Of a stretch of 64,000 nucleotides of DNA, positions 8,667-18,800 are shown one piece after another. Origin of the DNA: CAYLNL01 sp964385175. Its GTDB lineage: Bacteria > Bacteroidota > Bacteroidia > Flavobacteriales > Flavobacteriaceae. The stretch is from assembly GCA_964385175.1 (NCBI GenBank), contig CAYLNL010000003.1, positions 1 through 64,000 on the forward strand. The letters run 5' to 3'. The notes under the pieces were generated by a model that did not search any database, had not been told where the DNA came from, and saw only the letters and a program-made list of their open reading frames with translations. The first letter of the stretch is position 1. Each line of letters opens with the position of its first letter. Both the position numbers and the translations under genes were made by a program.

Positions 8667-9983
8667 TTAAAAAGCGTGTTTTATCAAATTCCAAATATCA
8701 TTCCCAAAAACCAGCGCCATCAGCCCCATAATAATAACAAACCCAATAATCTGTCCAACCTCCAAAGCCCGGTCACTCGGTTTTTTGCCCGTAACCATCT
8801 CATAAAACAAAAACATCACATGCCCTCCATCCAACGCCGGGATGGGCAATATATTTATAAATGCCAACCACACCGAAAACATAGCCGTAAACCCCCAGAA
8901 AAACACCCAATTCCACTGCGTAGGCATCTGCCCTACAATTCCAATAGGCCCCTTCACATGTTTATATCCCTCTGCTTTACTGCTAAATACCAGCTTAAAA
9001 GACTTTACCTGTCCCGTTAACACCCCGATAGTTTTAGCCAAACCATGCGAAACAGAAGAACCCAACCCATACCGTTTTGTTACAAACAACTCTTTCTGTA
9101 GATTAGAAACCCCGATAACCCCGCTATCTGGCACCTTTAGGTTAATATCCACCCACTCTTCCCCCCGTTTCACCCCCAGCTTCAAACTATCATTCCGGTA
9201 TTTTTTTACTCCCGAAACAAACTCATCCCAATACACAACCACATTTCCGTTAACCGCTACCACCCTGTCGCCTTTTTGCAACCCAGAAGCCGCTGCCGCA
9301 TACCCCGCAACCAGAGTATCTATCACCGCCGGTGAACGAGGAGATAAAAACGCCCTTCCCTGCGACTCTAACACCGCTTTTTTAGCCTCTTCCCTCAATG
9401 GAAAAGAGTGTATAACCCCATCTCTCCTCACCGTAACTTCATCGCCCAGCAAAACCTCTAACGAAGCCTCAGCAAGACTCTTTATCCTTTTCCCGTCAAC
9501 CGAAACAATCCGGTCCCCGTTTTTAAAACCCAACTGCTCCCCCACAGAATCTACATAAATACCATATTTTAAATTCTCAGAAGGTATATATGTTTCCCCC
9601 TGCGAAAAAAGCAATATGGTATAAATGCCCCATGCCAGCAAAAAATTCACCGTAACCCCGCCCACCATAATAATAAGCCGTTGCCATACCGGTTTAGAGC
9701 GAAATTCCCATGGCTGCGGCGGCTGTTTCAACTGCTCCTTATCCATACTCTCATCTACCATCCCCGAAATCTTCACATACCCGCCCAGCGGCAGCCAGCC
9801 AATTCCATATACCGTCTCCCCTATTTTCTTTTTAAAAAGTGCAAATTTTACATCAAAAAACAAGAAAAACTTCTCTACCCTCGTTTTAAAAAGACGCGCC
9901 GGGATAAAATGCCCCAGCTCGTGCAAAATAACTAAGATAGATATAATTAAAATAAACTGTAAGAGCTGTATAAAAACTTCCAT
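8667..9983 (-). CDS. rseP: RseP-type site-2 zinc protease (M50)
   Basis: Intramembrane zinc metalloprotease that cuts anti-sigma factors and cleaved signal peptides within the inner membrane. The active site HELGH is at about residues 20-25 in the first membrane helix. Two PDZ domains follow (about 125-195 and 205-285). The third-motif helix NILPIPALDGGHVMFL near residue 375 carries the metal-binding Asp. Length (438) is normal for the family. The gene is read leftward from a promoter-like TATTTTTG at 10010-10017. An ECF sigma operon is present at 40997-43302, but nothing here shows that it is a substrate partner. Confidence 0.94.
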   Translation of the reverse strand: MEVFIQLLQFILIISILVILHELGHFIPARLFKTRVEKFFLFFDVKFALFKKKIGETVYGIGWLPLGGYVKISGMVDESMDKEQLKQPPQPWEFRSKPVWQRLIIMVGGVTVNFLLAWGIYTILLFSQGETYIPSENLKYGIYVDSVGEQLGFKNGDRIVSVDGKRIKSLAEASLEVLLGDEVTVRRDGVIHSFPLREEAKKAVLESQGRAFLSPRSPAVIDTLVAGYAAAASGLQKGDRVVAVNGNVVVYWDEFVSGVKKYRNDSLKLGVKRGEEWVDINLKVPDSGVIGVSNLQKELFVTKRYGLGSSVSHGLAKTIGVLTGQVKSFKLVFSSKAEGYKHVKGPIGIVGQMPTQWNWVFFWGFTAMFSVWLAFINILPIPALDGGHVMFLFYEMVTGKKPSDRALEVGQIIGFVIIMGLMALVFGNDIWNLIKHAF

Positions 9984-10009
9984 ACCTAAGAGCTATGCTA
10001 AAAACCAGG

Positions 10010-10017
10010 CAAAAATA
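10010..10017 (-). promoter_or_regulatory. promoter -7 element for rseP
   Basis: The minus strand reads TATTTTTG, matching the Bacteroidota TAnnTTTG consensus, 27 bp upstream of the rseP ATG. No clear -33 TTTG was seen. Confidence 0.5.
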
Positions 10018-10151
10018 CATCTTTTAAACCCAACCGCCGAAAAAATAAACAACCTTCACTTATTTTTAAGACGATTGTAAGACCCCACCTCGCCAAAAAC
10101 AGTGCCCTCTGTTACAACAGGAAACCGCCCGCACAGGCGCAGGCGCAAACC

Positions 10152-10607
10152 CTACAAAATAGCCGCCACCCTTCGGTTCACAAACTCCAGGAAACGCTCA
10201 TCGGCCTCAGAAAAAGAATTCAGCGTATGAGAGTCAATATCTATCTGCCCTACATTTTCACCCCCTACAAACAATGGAACCACCAATTCTGCCTTTACAT
10301 GAAGGCTGCAAGCGATATAATTGTCCTGGGCAGACACATCGGGCACCAGGAAATTGCGGTTAGAAAGCGCCACCTGCCCACAAATACCTTTTCCAAAAGG
10401 AATAACCGTGTGCTCTGTAGGCTCTCCTGCAAAAGCCCGGAGTTTCAATTCCTCCCGTTCACCATTCCTGAAATAAAACCCCACCCAGTCATAGTGTGGA
10501 ATATGAGTGCGCAGTAATTCGCACAAAGATGTAAGACGCTCGTCAACACTTAAAGAATTGTCAGATACGATATCAATAACCAACGGGTGAAGCGCTTGAA
10601 AAAACAT
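10152..10607 (-). CDS. GAF-domain protein, probable free methionine-(R)-sulfoxide reductase
   Basis: A single GAF domain of 151 residues. It matches the fRMsr (MsrC/YebR) family, which reduces free methionine-R-sulfoxide with cysteines in the GAF pocket. Visible family features are HYDWVGFYF, the cysteine in GKGICGQVA, the second cysteine in DNYIACS, and the closing QIDIDSH..F.EAD. The frame is open to 10691. The ATG at 10607 is preferred because a TATTTTTG promoter element lies at 10630-10637, downstream of the longer start, and the extra residues are unlike the family. It is divergent from the metal-handling locus that begins at 10721. Confidence 0.82.
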   Translation of the reverse strand: MFFQALHPLVIDIVSDNSLSVDERLTSLCELLRTHIPHYDWVGFYFRNGEREELKLRAFAGEPTEHTVIPFGKGICGQVALSNRNFLVPDVSAQDNYIACSLHVKAELVVPLFVGGENVGQIDIDSHTLNSFSEADERFLEFVNRRVAAIL

Positions 10608-10629
10608 ATTTAATATAATAAAATTGCTA

Positions 10630-10637
10630 CAAAAATA
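10630..10637 (-). promoter_or_regulatory. promoter -7 element for the GAF-domain gene
   Basis: The minus strand reads TATTTTTG, 22 bp upstream of the chosen ATG at 10607. It decides the start, since the longer open frame would begin upstream of it. Confidence 0.5.
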
Positions 10638-10708
10638 GCGAAAAATGCCCGGTAAGCGTTTATATGCTAAGATAGTCTTAAAAACAACCACCCATTCATT
10701 CCTTTCCC

Positions 10709-10716
10709 TATCTTTG
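10709..10716 (+). promoter_or_regulatory. promoter -7 element very close to the HYC_CC_PP start
   Basis: TATCTTTG ends only 4 bp before the ATG at 10721. If it is the true promoter, transcription would begin at or inside the start codon and give a leaderless or nearly leaderless mRNA. No good -33 element is seen. Confidence 0.4.
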
Positions 10717-10720
10717 CCCC

Positions 10721-11128
10721 ATGAAATTTCCTAAGGCCGCCTATTTGCTCTTCGCCCTCTTCTTTTTGGTAACCAAGCTGGGCGTAGTGCTCAATATTCA
10801 TTATTGCGGGGGAAACATCGCTTATATTTCCCATAGTTTCCAGAAAAAAGGTTGCGGCATGGAAAAATCCGCCCCTGTTTCTTGCGAGACAGGCATTCAA
10901 CAAAAAAGCTGTTGCGATGATGAAACCATTGTCCTCCAAAATAAGGACCAGAACCCATTGACAGATATTCTTCAATTAAAGCTCTCTTTCTCCTCGCCTG
11001 CAACCCTTCCATTACTATTCCATCTCCCCGAAATCACTCCCTGTACACCTGCAACAGTAGCCTATCATACCCAGGCGAATCCCCCGCCTTTGTACCAACT
11101 CTATTGCAGTTATATTTTCTACGGATAA
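10721..11128 (+). CDS. HYC_CC_PP-type small secreted or membrane protein
   Basis: A 135-residue protein with an N-terminal hydrophobic helix (about 7-25). It has the three landmarks that name the Bacteroidota HYC_CC_PP family: HYCGG (about 27-31), a CC pair (KSCCDDE, about 63-64) and a late PPPLYQL. Four or more cysteines and the histidine suggest metal binding. It is followed 88 bp later by a TonB-dependent receptor and then an HMA-domain protein, the usual neighbours of this family. That context points to copper or another soft metal, but the substrate is inferred. An ATG just after a promoter-like TATCTTTG supports the start. Confidence 0.85.
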   Translation: MKFPKAAYLLFALFFLVTKLGVVLNIHYCGGNIAYISHSFQKKGCGMEKSAPVSCETGIQQKSCCDDETIVLQNKDQNPLTDILQLKLSFSSPATLPLLFHLPEITPCTPATVAYHTQANPPPLYQLYCSYIFYG

Positions 11129-11216
11129 GTTTTAGTTATACTCTCTATTCCCAGGAAGTGGGTACTAATCAACCCCTTCCCTTCATCTCATTTGTATAAC
11201 TAAAACCATTTCATTT

Positions 11217-13460
11217 ATGAAACCGCATTTCATCTTCTTAATAAGTTTGCTTCCTGTTTATCTCAACGCTCAAGACCACGTACAGGGCATGATTATGGAA
11301 GCGAATACAGAAAATAAACACCTTCCTTTACCCGGAGCCACTATTTTTTGGCTAAACACCCAGGTAGGAACCATAACAGACCAAAACGGGCAATTTTCTA
11401 TTCCCTACCAGCCAACATACAAAAAACTCATCATTAGCTATGTTGGCTATACCACCGATACCCTTACCATTGATAGCCCTAAACCTATACATCACTGGCT
11501 GAAACCCCAGCAAGAAAACCAATTGAAGGAAGTGGTGGTGGAAAAACGACGAGAACCCTTGCAAAAATCGTTCTTCCAGACGCAAAATATCATTACAGTA
11601 AACAGCGCCGAGCTACTGAAAGCGGCCTGCTGCAACCTTTCTGAGAGTTTTGAAACCAACCCTTCCATAGATGTTAACTTCTCCGATGCCGTAACAGGCA
11701 CCAAGCAAATACAAATGCTGGGCTTAACCAGTCCCTACCTGCTCATTACCCAGGAAAACATCCCTTCAGTGCGAGGCGCCTCCCAGGTGTACGGGCTCAC
11801 CTTTACGCCCGGAACCTGGGTAGAAAGCATCCAGATAACCAAGGGGGCAGGCAGTGTAGTAAATGGTTTTGAGAGCATTTCCGGGCAAATAAACACGGAG
11901 TTAGTGAAACCGCTTACCGATAAACGCTTTTTTGTGAATGGCTATGCCAACCTCAACGGGCGTTATGAACTAAACACCCACCTAAACAGGAAACTGAGCG
12001 AAAAATGGAGCACTGGGTTTTACCTGCATGGTAGTATGCGAAACGATAAACAAGATGAAAATAAAGATGGATTCCTGGATGCGCCGCTGGGAAACCAGTT
12101 GAATATACTAAATCGCTGGCAATACACCGATGCAGGAAAAGGATGGGTGAGTTTTATAAACATCCGTTTTATGAATGATGAAAAACAGTTGGGTGAGGTG
12201 GCTTTTGACCCGCAAACCGATAGATTCACTACCCGTGCCTGGGGAAGCGAGGTAAACACCCGCCGGTTAGATGGCGCTGCCAAAATAGGCTATGTATTCC
12301 CGGAATTGCCCTACCAGAGCATTGGCTTTCAAACAGCCTACAGCTATCATAACCAAGATTCGTATTATGGTTTCAACCGCTACGACATCCGCCAGGAAAG
12401 TGTTTATTCAAACCTGCTGTTCAATTCTATCATAGGCAGCACCCTTCACAAATTTAAAACAGGGATAAATTTTTCCTTTGACCGGTATCAAGAATTAGTA
12501 AATGGCGTTCCATATAACCGTATAGAAAATTCTACCGGTGCCTTTTTTGAATATAGCTACGATACGTTAGAAAAATTGAGCCTGCAGGCTGGTCTGCGGG
12601 TTGACCAGCACAATCGTTTCGGGTTACTCTTCACCCCTCGCATACATGTGCGCTACACGCCCTGGGCGGGCGCCAGCCTGCGCGCCTCCGCAGGAAGCGG
12701 CGCCAGGAGCGCTAATATTTTCGCCGAAAACCAACAAGCATTCGCCTCTTCTCGCCAGGTACAAGTAGTAGAAGAAGGCGGGAAAATATATGGACTACGC
12801 CCTGAAAAAGCATGGAATTACGGGCTGAGCTACCTGCAAAAATTCAACCTGTGGGAACGTAATGGTGATGTAACGGTTGATTTCTACCGTACCGATTTTG
12901 TGAACCAGGTAGTAGCCGATTGGGAAAACCCACAGCAAATAACCTTCTACAACCTCCATGGAAAAAGCTATGCCAACAGTTTACAGGTAGAATTGAATTA
13001 TGAGCCCTTCAAGCAATTGACCATCCGCACGGCATATAAATATTATGATGTGAAAACCGATTATATTTCTGGCAGGCTACAGAAACCCTTGCAGGCAACC
13101 CATCGGCTGTTTGGAAACGTAGCGTATGAAACTCCAAAAAAATCTACGGGCTCCCAGTGGCGGTTTGATTATACCATACACTGGCTGGGCGAACAGCGCC
13201 TGCCCGGCACGTCTCTTAACCCATTGCCCTACCAACGACCAGACTATTCTCCCTCTTATAGTTTAATGAACGCCCAGGTTACCAAGGTGTTCTCAGACCA
13301 CTTTGAATGGTATGCAGGCGGGGAAAATATTAGTAACTTTGTACAGGAAAACCCTATTATTGCGGCAAATGACCCTTTTGGTGCGTTTTTTGATACCAGC
13401 GTGGTGTATGCTCCGGTTATGGGCGCTATGTATTATACAGGTTTCCGATTGAAGTTCTAA
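11217..13460 (+). CDS. TonB-dependent outer membrane receptor, probable metal or metallophore uptake
   Basis: Outer membrane active transporter driven by TonB. The signal peptide ends at NAQD (about residue 19). A carboxypeptidase-regulatory-like domain spans about 22-110 and a plug about 115-235 (VTGTKQIQMLGL, TKGAGSVVNGFESISGQIN). The barrel ends YTGFRLKF. Length is 747 residues. The CC pair in ELLKAACCNLSESFETNPS at the start of the plug is typical of the receptors that sit beside HYC_CC_PP and HMA proteins. The gene lies between those two genes in one direction, which suggests a shared metal substrate such as copper. Confidence 0.9.
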   Translation: MKPHFIFLISLLPVYLNAQDHVQGMIMEANTENKHLPLPGATIFWLNTQVGTITDQNGQFSIPYQPTYKKLIISYVGYTTDTLTIDSPKPIHHWLKPQQENQLKEVVVEKRREPLQKSFFQTQNIITVNSAELLKAACCNLSESFETNPSIDVNFSDAVTGTKQIQMLGLTSPYLLITQENIPSVRGASQVYGLTFTPGTWVESIQITKGAGSVVNGFESISGQINTELVKPLTDKRFFVNGYANLNGRYELNTHLNRKLSEKWSTGFYLHGSMRNDKQDENKDGFLDAPLGNQLNILNRWQYTDAGKGWVSFINIRFMNDEKQLGEVAFDPQTDRFTTRAWGSEVNTRRLDGAAKIGYVFPELPYQSIGFQTAYSYHNQDSYYGFNRYDIRQESVYSNLLFNSIIGSTLHKFKTGINFSFDRYQELVNGVPYNRIENSTGAFFEYSYDTLEKLSLQAGLRVDQHNRFGLLFTPRIHVRYTPWAGASLRASAGSGARSANIFAENQQAFASSRQVQVVEEGGKIYGLRPEKAWNYGLSYLQKFNLWERNGDVTVDFYRTDFVNQVVADWENPQQITFYNLHGKSYANSLQVELNYEPFKQLTIRTAYKYYDVKTDYISGRLQKPLQATHRLFGNVAYETPKKSTGSQWRFDYTIHWLGEQRLPGTSLNPLPYQRPDYSPSYSLMNAQVTKVFSDHFEWYAGGENISNFVQENPIIAANDPFGAFFDTSVVYAPVMGAMYYTGFRLKF

Positions 13461-13520
13461 TGTTTAACATGTAAAAATTACCCAATTTCTCAATATTCAA
13501 TACTCTAAAATAAAAAAACC

Positions 13521-13889
13521 ATGAAAATATCGTTGTTATTTGCAGGACTCTTACTGATGATGAACCTGGCATTCGCGCAGGAAAAAAATAAAAAAACTTC
13601 TTTCGAAGTAAAAGGAAATTGCGAGATGTGCAAAGCCCGTATAGAGAAAGCCTCCCTTAAGGTAAAAGGCGTAAAATATGCCAGTTGGGATATCCCTTCC
13701 CACTATCTTTCGCTTATTATAGACGAGCGCAAATGTTCAGAAATAGACGTGAAAAAAGCGGTTGCCGCCGTGGGGCATGATACTGATGTGGTAAAAGCTA
13801 CAGATGAGGCTTACCAGCAATTAGACCCCTGCTGTCAGTACCGCCACGGAGATGGAGGGCATAAGGAATATGCGCCAGGGCATCATTGA
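13521..13889 (+). CDS. secreted heavy-metal-associated (HMA) domain protein
   Basis: A 122-residue protein with a signal peptide (to about AFAQ, residue 20) and one HMA fold. The metal-binding loop is CEMC (about residues 35-38), a variant of the usual CxxC, and the ferredoxin-like pattern continues to about residue 95. The C-terminal tail is rich in Cys, His and acidic residues (DPCCQYRHGDGGH), a likely second metal site. It acts in the periplasm or at the membrane as a metal chaperone or sensor. It is the last gene of the probable metal locus. Confidence 0.88.
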   Translation: MKISLLFAGLLLMMNLAFAQEKNKKTSFEVKGNCEMCKARIEKASLKVKGVKYASWDIPSHYLSLIIDERKCSEIDVKKAVAAVGHDTDVVKATDEAYQQLDPCCQYRHGDGGHKEYAPGHH

Positions 13890-13977
13890 GCCCGGCAGGG
13901 AGGGTATTCCCTGAATGGCGTGGTCTCTTGGAAAAATAAACGCTCTCAATACAGTTTCTGTGAGAAGAAAGAATGGG

Positions 13978-14493
13978 TTAATTCCAATGCTCCTCAAAAT
14001 GTAAGTCGTTATAAGGATGAGTATCTATCCCCTTCCCGGGAGAATCGAAGCCGCGAGATACATCTTCTAACCTGGTTTTAGCAACCGGTTGCAGGGGAAG
14101 CGCTCCATGTGCAAAGAGAAGGTTAGGATAGGTTTTCTTCCTTTCTTTCTTGTCTATCTTCATCAGTTCCACATAGCACGTCCACAGGTTTAGAAAATCA
14201 TACACATAAATAAGTTTGTTATTCTCCTCGCTCAAAATAGTTTTCAGCGCAGTATTGCTCATCAGCCGCTGTCCCTTCTTTTTTTCGTGCATATTCAGCA
14301 GCGCTATCTCCTCTCCCTGTATCCATTCATCATCGGCAAGAAAAAAAGAAGCCATTTCATTTCCCTGGAAACCCACATATTTTTTAATAGCGTGGTGAAG
14401 TTCTTCCAGTGAAGCCTTATCTTCTATCTCAAAGTCGCGAAAAATATCTTCTTCAGCATCTACAATCACCCTGAATTTATAAATCATAGGCAT
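13978..14493 (-). CDS. plasmid pRiA4b ORF-3-like protein (IS1096 passenger TnpR-like)
   Basis: A 171-residue soluble protein. The opening MIYKFRVIVDAEEDIFRDFEI followed by LEELHHAIKKYVGF matches the fold of the pRiA4b ORF-3 family, whose biochemical role is unknown despite its link with plasmids and IS1096. The central part holds an acidic loop (FLADDEW). It is read leftward, downstream of the heme A synthase gene, separated by about 35 bp. There are no inverted repeats or other transposase genes around it, so it looks like a resident chromosomal gene. Confidence 0.75.
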   Translation of the reverse strand: MPMIYKFRVIVDAEEDIFRDFEIEDKASLEELHHAIKKYVGFQGNEMASFFLADDEWIQGEEIALLNMHEKKKGQRLMSNTALKTILSEENNKLIYVYDFLNLWTCYVELMKIDKKERKKTYPNLLFAHGALPLQPVAKTRLEDVSRGFDSPGKGIDTHPYNDLHFEEHWN

Positions 14494-14528
14494 ATAAAAA
14501 AGTTTTATGGGATAAAATTATAGAATTT

Positions 14529-15551
14529 TTATGATTTTGCAAGTTTTTGGCTATCTAACAGGAGATAGAAATGAAAGCTGAATAGCACTATAGCTCCCAC
14601 GAGGTGAATAGCTTGCGAGCCGAAAGGAAAATCGGCATAATTCATCAAAACGCCTGCCAGAAGGGTTATAAGCAACGACAGGAGCAGCCATTTTATACGG
14701 AAATAACCATCGCTTTGTTTTTTATTGCGCCAATAGAGCCATCCATAGAGCGCCGCCAGCAACAGGGAGAGGGAACGATGCAGGTAAAACACAATGGGGG
14801 CGCTGTGCAGCCAGCCCGATGAGGCGCCGGCTCCCGTGGCGGCTACCTGCTCGTCTATAAATTGCCGCACCTGGGTACCTGCAATCATTTGCAGGAGGCT
14901 TATTAGAAACGCTACCATCAATACTTTGCGAAAGGCAGTATCGGCTTTAAAAGCGGGTTGTTTTTTCCGCGTGTAGTGGAGCAGGTAGAGCAAGAGGGCT
15001 ACGAGCGCCAGCGCAACAGCAGTGTGGAGGGTTATTTTCACAGGGGCTAAGACAGAATAGACTACGGTAGCGCCCAACCACCCCTGGAAACCAATGGTGA
15101 AAAAAGTGAGCCAGGAGAGAAACGGGACGATTTTATTTTCCTTCCAAAAATAGAGTGAGACTACTGCCATGACAAAGGTGGCAAGACCTGCTAAGGCACC
15201 GAACAGCCGGTTGATGTACTCTACCCAGGTGTGATAGGGGTTGAAAATGGCGTAGTTGTGTTTGGTATAGGGCGCCCAGTTATTAGGATTGTACTCTGAA
15301 CCGGTCGTAAAAGTACGTTTGGCTAACCGCAGCGATTCTTCCACAATGATAATCTGCCCTTTTTTATATTTTTCATGGGGGTGCCACAGCAACTGGTTTT
15401 TTTGAGTGGGGGGAATATAGTAGCCAAAACATTTTGGCCAGTCGGGACAGCCCATGCCGCTACCCGTCATGCGCACGGTGGCGCCCGCAAGAATAACCAG
15501 GTAAACGAGCGTCAGTGTTATTTTTACGATTTTCCGGAAGTGTTTTTTCAT
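14529..15551 (-). CDS. ctaA: heme A synthase (COX15/CtaA family)
   Basis: Integral membrane enzyme that oxidises the C8 methyl of heme O to a formyl group, making heme A for cytochrome c oxidase. About eight membrane segments are seen. The first is followed by TGSGMGCPDWPKCFG, with the paired cysteines and conserved family signature. Conserved histidines occur in the membrane parts (LHTAVAL, LHRSLSL, HLVGAI). Length (340) is normal. It implies an aa3-type oxidase in this organism and fits an aerobic respiratory chain together with sdhCAB and ATP synthase in this window. Confidence 0.93.
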   Translation of the reverse strand: MKKHFRKIVKITLTLVYLVILAGATVRMTGSGMGCPDWPKCFGYYIPPTQKNQLLWHPHEKYKKGQIIIVEESLRLAKRTFTTGSEYNPNNWAPYTKHNYAIFNPYHTWVEYINRLFGALAGLATFVMAVVSLYFWKENKIVPFLSWLTFFTIGFQGWLGATVVYSVLAPVKITLHTAVALALVALLLYLLHYTRKKQPAFKADTAFRKVLMVAFLISLLQMIAGTQVRQFIDEQVAATGAGASSGWLHSAPIVFYLHRSLSLLLAALYGWLYWRNKKQSDGYFRIKWLLLSLLITLLAGVLMNYADFPFGSQAIHLVGAIVLFSFHFYLLLDSQKLAKS

Positions 15552-15803
15552 CTGTTTTTTGTAAATAACGTTATCTCTTTTTTATGGCAATGAGGTACTT
15601 TTTTCATCGCCCAAACCATATTTTCATTTTTGTAGTGCCTTTACATTCTTTGCGCTTCCCTGGCGTTCTTAGCAGTTAAGACGTTACCGCAAAGTTCGCA
15701 CTATTTTATCGCAAGGTTCGCAACAATTCAGGCAAAGGCTCAACGTTGTGCGGTTTGCAGGTATGTATTTTTTTGTGTGTTGGCTTTCATTGTCTTTGAT
15801 TTG

Positions 15804-18800
15804 TTATGCTACAAATGCTCTTTGGTCGCCACTTGTTGCCATAATGTAAAAATGGTCAAACACGGCATCGCATTTGGTGGCGTAAATAGCACGGTCGTAG
15901 GTTTTGGGTAAATGAATGTCTAATACTTTTTTGATGGCTGCCTGCACCTGCAATTTGGTTTGAAGGTCTTTGTGCCAGTCATTGATTAACACTTTTGGTC
16001 GTTCTTCTTTCAAACGGTGCAAGAGGTTCTTTGCCGCCAGTTTTACTTTCTGTTCTTCGTCTTTGGTGAGTTTTTCTTTTTTCAGCAAGTCAAACAGTTC
16101 CAGTTCTTCTTCGGTCAGTCCTTCACGGGTGGCTCGCAATTCTTCTTCTTTCATTTTCTCCACAAAAGCCATCAGGTCGTCAAAGTAATTCTCGTTAGTG
16201 GAGTTGCCCGAATTGTAGCGGTCAATGATTTCCTGCAATTTTTCGGCAAAGCTTCTGCGGGTTACGTTTCTGTCCATCATCATTTGCAATTTGTCCTGAA
16301 TGAAAGTCCGCAGGTCAGCAATTTCAATGTTTTTGTAAGGCGCTTGTTTGTATTCTTCTTTCAGTTTGTCAACGTCCAACTTACTCAGGTCAATTTGTTT
16401 CCACGCTTTTATGAAGTATTCCCGTTTTTCGGCTACTAAGTGTAAATCTTTGGTGTCTTCCTTTACTTCGTTTTCTTCCTGGGCAATGATGCTTTCGTCA
16501 AGCAGTTGGCTAATTCTGCGTTTGGCACTGTCTAAGTTACCCCGGTCGGCTTTACCGTCTATTACCTGACGCAAATAGTGAATGATGGCTGCCAATGGAA
16601 ATTCACTTCTTCGCCCTACAATTTCGGGTTTGCAGGCTTCGTAAAGTGCATCAATCGTGTTGTCGTAAACAATGAATTGCTTTTTCTGCTCATCGTTTGC
16701 CAGAATGATGTCGGTATATTCTTCAAACAAACTCAGTTTGCTGAAGGTCTCTTTGGATTGTTTTATTTGGTGCAAATCAACTTTGATGTTTTTACAATAC
16801 GCATCGCATTCTGCAATGGCATCTTTTAGCAATACAAAAAGCTGTTCAATATCTCTTGCCGGTGAGTTTTCGTCTTGGTCGTCTCCTGTGCCTATGCTGC
16901 CGCCACCATAGGAGGCAAATGCTTTTTTCAGGTTGCGGAATACATTGTAATAATCTACCACCAAACCGTTTTTCTTGGGCTTGCCAAAAATCTGCACATC
17001 GGTTACCCGGTTTGCCCTGGCAATGGTTTGCATCAGGGTGTGGTCTTTCATCGGTTTATCCAAATACAACGTAGAAACCGTAGGCGCATCAAAACCTGTG
17101 AGCCACATACTGCACACAAAAACCAATTGCAAAGGGTCTTTCGGATTTTTAAATTTGTCTTGCATTTCCTGACCGTTCTCGTCCACCTGCTTCATTCGCT
17201 TGCGGTGTGGACGTATATCTAATCCTGCTTTTTCAAACTTTCCTTCTTCGCCTGCTTCTTCGCTTACTATCACTGCCATATCTGTTTTCCGCATCCATTC
17301 CAATAGGCGTTTCAGTTCAGCTTTTTCTTCCTGGTCTTGGCTGGTGTTTATTTGCTTTTGCAGTTCCCGCTTTTCTTCTTCCCACAGGCGTTTCACCTTA
17401 TCATACATTTTCACGGCTGTGAACTTGTCAATGGTGATGACCATTCCTTTGCCCAAATAGCCCCTGCGTGGGAAATGATAAACAATATCTCTGGCTATGG
17501 TTTCCAAACGGTCATCCGCTTTTAATACGCTCATTTCCTGTGCAAACTCTCTTTCCAGTTTGTCCTGATTTTCGGCTGACAGATTTTCGTCCGATACGAT
17601 TTCTGCTAAGTCATCATTAATCTCATCATTCTGCAAAAGCACCTGCGGCACCCGCTTGTGATAGAAAAGCGGCACGGTGGCTTCGTCTTCAATGCTTTGT
17701 TTGAAATTGTATTCTGAAACGGTATCGCCAAACCAGTTTTTAGTGAGTTCGCGGCTGCCCAAAAGTGGTGTGCCTGTAAAGGCAATGTATTGAGCATTGG
17801 GCAAACCTGTCCGCATATTCTCCGCCAAATCTTTGTATTGGGTGCGGTGTGCTTCGTCCACAATCACAATAATGTCGTTGCGGTCTGATAGCAACGGATA
17901 ATCTTTGCCTTTGTCGGAGCCAAATTTATAAATGAGAGTGAAAATGTAACGATGGTTTTTTTGAAGCATTTCTCTAAGTTCTTCTTTGCTTCCCGAAATA
18001 CACTTAGTAGATTCTGCTATTGCTCCTGCCCCAAGGAAATTTCGATAAATCTGCGCATCTAATTCTATCCGGTCGGTAACAATTAAAAAGGTGTAGTTGC
18101 CCGTAAACTGGCGGAAGATTTTGCGGGTAAAGAAAATCATACTGAAACTCTTGCCGCTGCCTTGTGTGTGCCAGAAAACACCCAGCTTGCCTTTGTTCTC
18201 TTTGTCGGTTCCTGCTGCATCGTGCTGCAAACGCAAAGCAAAATTTTCAATGGCATTGTTTACCCCTAAAAACTGGTGGTTCTTGGCGGCAATTTTTATG
18301 CTGTCGTTGTAGTAGAAAATGAAATTCTCAATGTAATCCAACAGGCGTTTCTTTTCGCATAAGCCCAACACGGCATAATCTAAACTTACCCCGTAATCTT
18401 TAATCCGTTTTTTGTCGGGTACTTGTTTTTCGTTTTCGAAGCGAAGCCAGTTGAAGTAAAACTCATAGCCCGCATTAAACGCCCCGATTTTGGTTTCAAT
18501 GCCGTTGCTGAGCATACACAGGGCATTGTAGCGAAACAGCAGCGGAATTTGTTTTTTGTACCGGGTCAGGTTGTCGTCATAGGCATTGCGAACGGGCACA
18601 TTGCTGTTTTTCAATTCAATGAACAACAACGGCAAGCCGTTGATAAACACAATCAAATCGGGGCGAAGCCGCAAATCGCCTTTTACCCAAAGTTGGGATG
18701 TAACCAGGTAATCGTTTTTGCTTTCGTCTCTAAAGTCAATCACTTTTACCCGTTCGGGTTCGGTGCGACCTGTGGCCGTGGTGATGTTTACTTCCACACC

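Noticed and set aside
8960..9000. Possible riboswitches or structured leaders across the window
   Set aside because: No conserved cobalamin, TPP, SAM or similar riboswitch core was recognised upstream of any gene, including the TonB receptor at 11217 and the long hutH leader.
9625..10080. Rightward open frames opposite rseP (also 8842-9558)
   Set aside because: Antisense to a well-conserved protease gene; proteins are Pro/Ser/Thr-rich shadows.
13978..14493. pRiA4b ORF-3-like gene taken as evidence for an insertion sequence
   Set aside because: No terminal inverted repeats, target duplication or transposase next to it.
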